Shown one piece after another: positions 15,101 through 15,780 of a stretch of DNA of 15,780 nucleotides (positions are counted from its first letter, which is position 1; every line of letters starts with the position of its first letter). Made by a program: the position numbers and the translations under genes. The stretch is from Fibrobacter sp. UBA1765 (GTDB taxonomy: Bacteria; Fibrobacterota; Fibrobacteria; Fibrobacterales; Fibrobacteraceae): contig DCGZ01000058.1 of NCBI GenBank assembly GCA_002314675.1, positions 1-15,780 on the forward strand. The letters are read 5' to 3'. The notes under the pieces were generated by a model. The model saw only the letters and a list, made by a program, of their open reading frames with translations. It made no database searches and was not told where the DNA came from.

Positions 15101-15624
15101 GGGACTTGAAGCGTGACAAGGATATTACCTTGCGTGTTGACTTGCAGCAGATGGGTGTCGGTGGCGTTGATAGCTGGGGTTCAAAGCCGATGGATGCATA
15201 CATGTTGTTCCCGAAAAAGGAATATAGCCACAAGTATCGCTTGTCTCCAATTCGTGAACAGCTGAATGACCCTACACGCCTTGCAAATTTGGGCTTTGAC
15301 AACTTGAAGACTGCACTTATCACAAACGTTTCGTACCCATCTGATATTTACACGAAGGATGCCAAGGAAGACATTACGGATATTGACTTGGATACCGAGG
15401 AAAAGGATGCAGTGGCTATTAAGCCTGTAAAGCAACCAAGGCTTAATGAAACGCTTCAAACAAAGACTTATGTTGTGTTTGATATGCAGGGCAAGCGCGT
15501 TGCTACGTTTACTACCCGTGGCGTTGAAGATCTTGCAAGCCTTACAAGGAATTCAGTTAGCCGTAGCGGAGCATACATTGTAAAATCAAAAAACAGTTCC
15601 TTTAGGATATCGGTAAACAAGTAA
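12142..15624 (+). CDS. Secreted LacZ-type GH2 beta-galactosidase with C-terminal tail
   Basis: This predicted exported enzyme (1160 residues) should hydrolyse terminal beta-galactosides. Residues 1-23 are a signal peptide with a likely cut after LHA, and GAGGA precedes the start by four to five bases. The order is that of long LacZ-type enzymes: sugar-binding jelly roll (about 60-235), Ig-like domain (240-350), catalytic barrel (352-650), a second Ig-like domain, and the small-chain beta-sandwich (about 760-1040). Glu487 in WSLGNEAGNG fits the acid/base and Glu546 in LCEYEHAMGNS the nucleophile; DEANVESHG is also present. Typical bacterial LacZ is about 1020-1040 residues. The extra length is the signal peptide, an acidic linker (about 1060-1090) and the shared basic tail (1101-1160). 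Unlike the other five secreted proteins it has no CBM6. It is a single-gene unit between two terminators, with the diverged operator upstream. Other beta-glycosides cannot be excluded. Confidence 0.92.
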   Translation: MTNTKKILSCLLASAFMPIALHAQGDEWNGNPTKFVVNTLKPHVTSMPYSSVEEAVAGERRQSEWYQSLTGTWKFHWVEKPALRNNVFFQSGYDVSGWDDIAVPGSWQVQGYDRPIYSNVIYPWAKNDWIEPPTAPTNFNPVGHYKRTFTVPKAWDGKRIRLHFEGVESAYYVWVNGKYVGYSENSFTDHEFDVTDLLKSGENDIAVQVFRWCDGSWMEDQDFIRLSGIYRDVYLYATPKTHIQDFQIDATLASNYTDGILKTRVWVDNFGTADESGYSVELSMYDENGAAVLSNKKESVATIGKGGEKDVMFNIPVSAPKLWSAEAPNLYTVVLELKNSKGETVQIESNKVGFRRVELKKDAQGITRYYINNQPIKFRGVDRHEIDPDKGRVMTYERMEADVILMKRFNINALRMSHYPNDPRMYDICDKYGIYVIDEANVESHGANTKLPKSSNDWRAAAVERMTSMVQRDKNHPCVVLWSLGNEAGNGDVFGSERDAAHWADSTRPVHYEGDWNNADVASWMYFGPGAVSGYRDNNKPIMLCEYEHAMGNSVGDLQEYMDAFYANPRSFGGFIWDFIDQGLRRDGGKFFNFGGLWGDQPNDDNFCANGLVFPDRKIQPEIWEVKYQYRNIVVRDVDVSKGKVSIESRFNFVKISDVADGFWLLKEDGKIIKQGRIDGSKLSFDPSTAKEITIELPNIEPKAGSEYYLDLDFRLKKPTLWANAGFSIATEQFRLNLGEGDAPRIDISSLKGHKVTRSTDAFTVTGNDFEVRIDQKNAVIASYVLGGDTLIKDGPVPNFWRAPNDNDKGNGMEKRCAPWRYAGSKRSIKSATVTEVSPQETRVFFQVDLPEAGSSRLGLTYTIYGSGDILVDYTLFPDAGLSEIPNIGTLITLPGGYEKVRWYGRGPDENYVGRNRGSFMGVYATVADSMTVPYMEIGETGQRTDVKWAALTNEKGKGLLVVGSPRMEFSAQHYTPEQLTNVKLPWDLKRDKDITLRVDLQQMGVGGVDSWGSKPMDAYMLFPKKEYSHKYRLSPIREQLNDPTRLANLGFDNLKTALITNVSYPSDIYTKDAKEDITDIDLDTEEKDAVAIKPVKQPRLNETLQTKTYVVFDMQGKRVATFTTRGVEDLASLTRNSVSRSGAYIVKSKNSSFRISVNK

Positions 15625-15640
15625 TGCTGTAATTCAATGG

Positions 15641-15669
15641 AAAGCTCCCGGGTAAACCGGGAGCTTTTT
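15641..15669 (+). terminator. Intrinsic terminator of the GH2 gene
   Basis: AAAGCTCCCGG (15641-15651) pairs perfectly with CCGGGAGCTTT (15657-15667) around a 5-nt loop. The T-run starts within the stem and gives five T residues in all. It lies 17 nt after the GH2 stop codon. Confidence 0.9.
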
Positions 15670-15673
15670 CATG

Positions 15674-15710
15674 AAAAAAAAACGCCTCGGAAAAATTCCG
15701 AGGCGTTTTT
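15674..15710. terminator. Bidirectional intrinsic terminator between convergent genes
   Basis: AACGCCTCGGAA (15681-15692) pairs with TTCCGAGGCGTT (15696-15707) around AAA. On the + strand T residues follow. On the - strand the flanking A-run (15674-15682) becomes a longer T-tract. It lies just past the stop of the minus-strand gene, so it probably serves mainly that gene and backs up the GH2 terminator. Confidence 0.85.
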
Positions 15711-15739
15711 AAGCTTTGATGTTAAGCTAACAGACTCTA

Positions 15740-15780
15740 TTAGAGCTTGTCGTTAGAACCAAGAACGTCAACGATCTTGT
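15740..15780 (-). CDS. C-terminal end of a convergent gene, product unknown (partial)
   Basis: Read on the minus strand, an open frame enters from the window edge and ends with KIVDVLGSNDKL and a TAA at 15742-15740. The stop is 30 nt from a strong terminator whose T-tract faces this direction, which supports a real gene end. Thirteen codons at most are visible, too few to name a product. It marks the right boundary of the enzyme cluster. Confidence 0.55.
   Translation of the reverse strand, partial: KIVDVLGSNDKL

Noticed and set aside
1..15780. Search by eye for CRISPR arrays, tRNA genes, transposases and attachment repeats
   Set aside because: No regularly spaced repeats, cloverleaf-like sequences or transposase motifs were seen. 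The repeats present are domain paralogy and short intergenic elements.

Overview
The window looks like a piece of a Fibrobacter (F. succinogenes-like) chromosome. I infer this from a dense run of secreted, modular plant-cell-wall enzymes with family 6 carbohydrate-binding modules (CBM6), a shared basic C-terminal tail resembling a type IX sorting domain, FCB-group-like promoter elements (TAnnTTTG), and the absence of SusC/SusD genes, transporters or regulators. The assignment rests on protein style, not on a database match.

Layout, all on the + strand except a fragment at the right edge. (1) 163-4085: a two-gene unit encoding a GH43 beta-xylosidase/arabinofuranosidase and a CE1-type (feruloyl/acetyl) esterase, both with CBM6 and tail. 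(2) 4196-7953: a GH27 alpha-galactosidase and a GH5 glycosidase, both with CBM6 and tail, probably co-transcribed. (3) 7996-9256: two adjacent genes without signal peptides that I cannot identify, ending at a clear terminator. (4) 9368-11980: a right-handed beta-helix enzyme resembling GH141, with CBM6 and tail. (5) 12142-15624: a secreted LacZ-type GH2 beta-galactosidase with the tail but no CBM6. (6) Beyond two terminators, the last codons of a convergent minus-strand gene.

The six secreted proteins fit together as a system that strips side chains and backbone from hemicellulose. The esterase removes acyl groups, GH43 removes xylose or arabinose, GH27 and GH2 remove alpha- and beta-galactose, and GH5 and the GH141-like protein attack backbones or rarer linkages. 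Five are held on the substrate by CBM6, and all six end in the same type of tail, probably for export or surface attachment.

Regulation is visible in the DNA. A 19-bp imperfect palindrome (CATTGAC-N5-GTCCATG) is identical upstream of the GH43 and GH27 genes, and a diverged copy precedes the GH2 gene. Each copy lies 65-71 nt upstream of a TAnnTTTGTA-like core promoter element, so these units look like one regulon. The unknown pair and the GH141-like gene have the core element but not the palindrome.

No tRNA, rRNA, CRISPR array, insertion sequence or phage gene was seen. No intergenic stretch exceeds about 165 bases.
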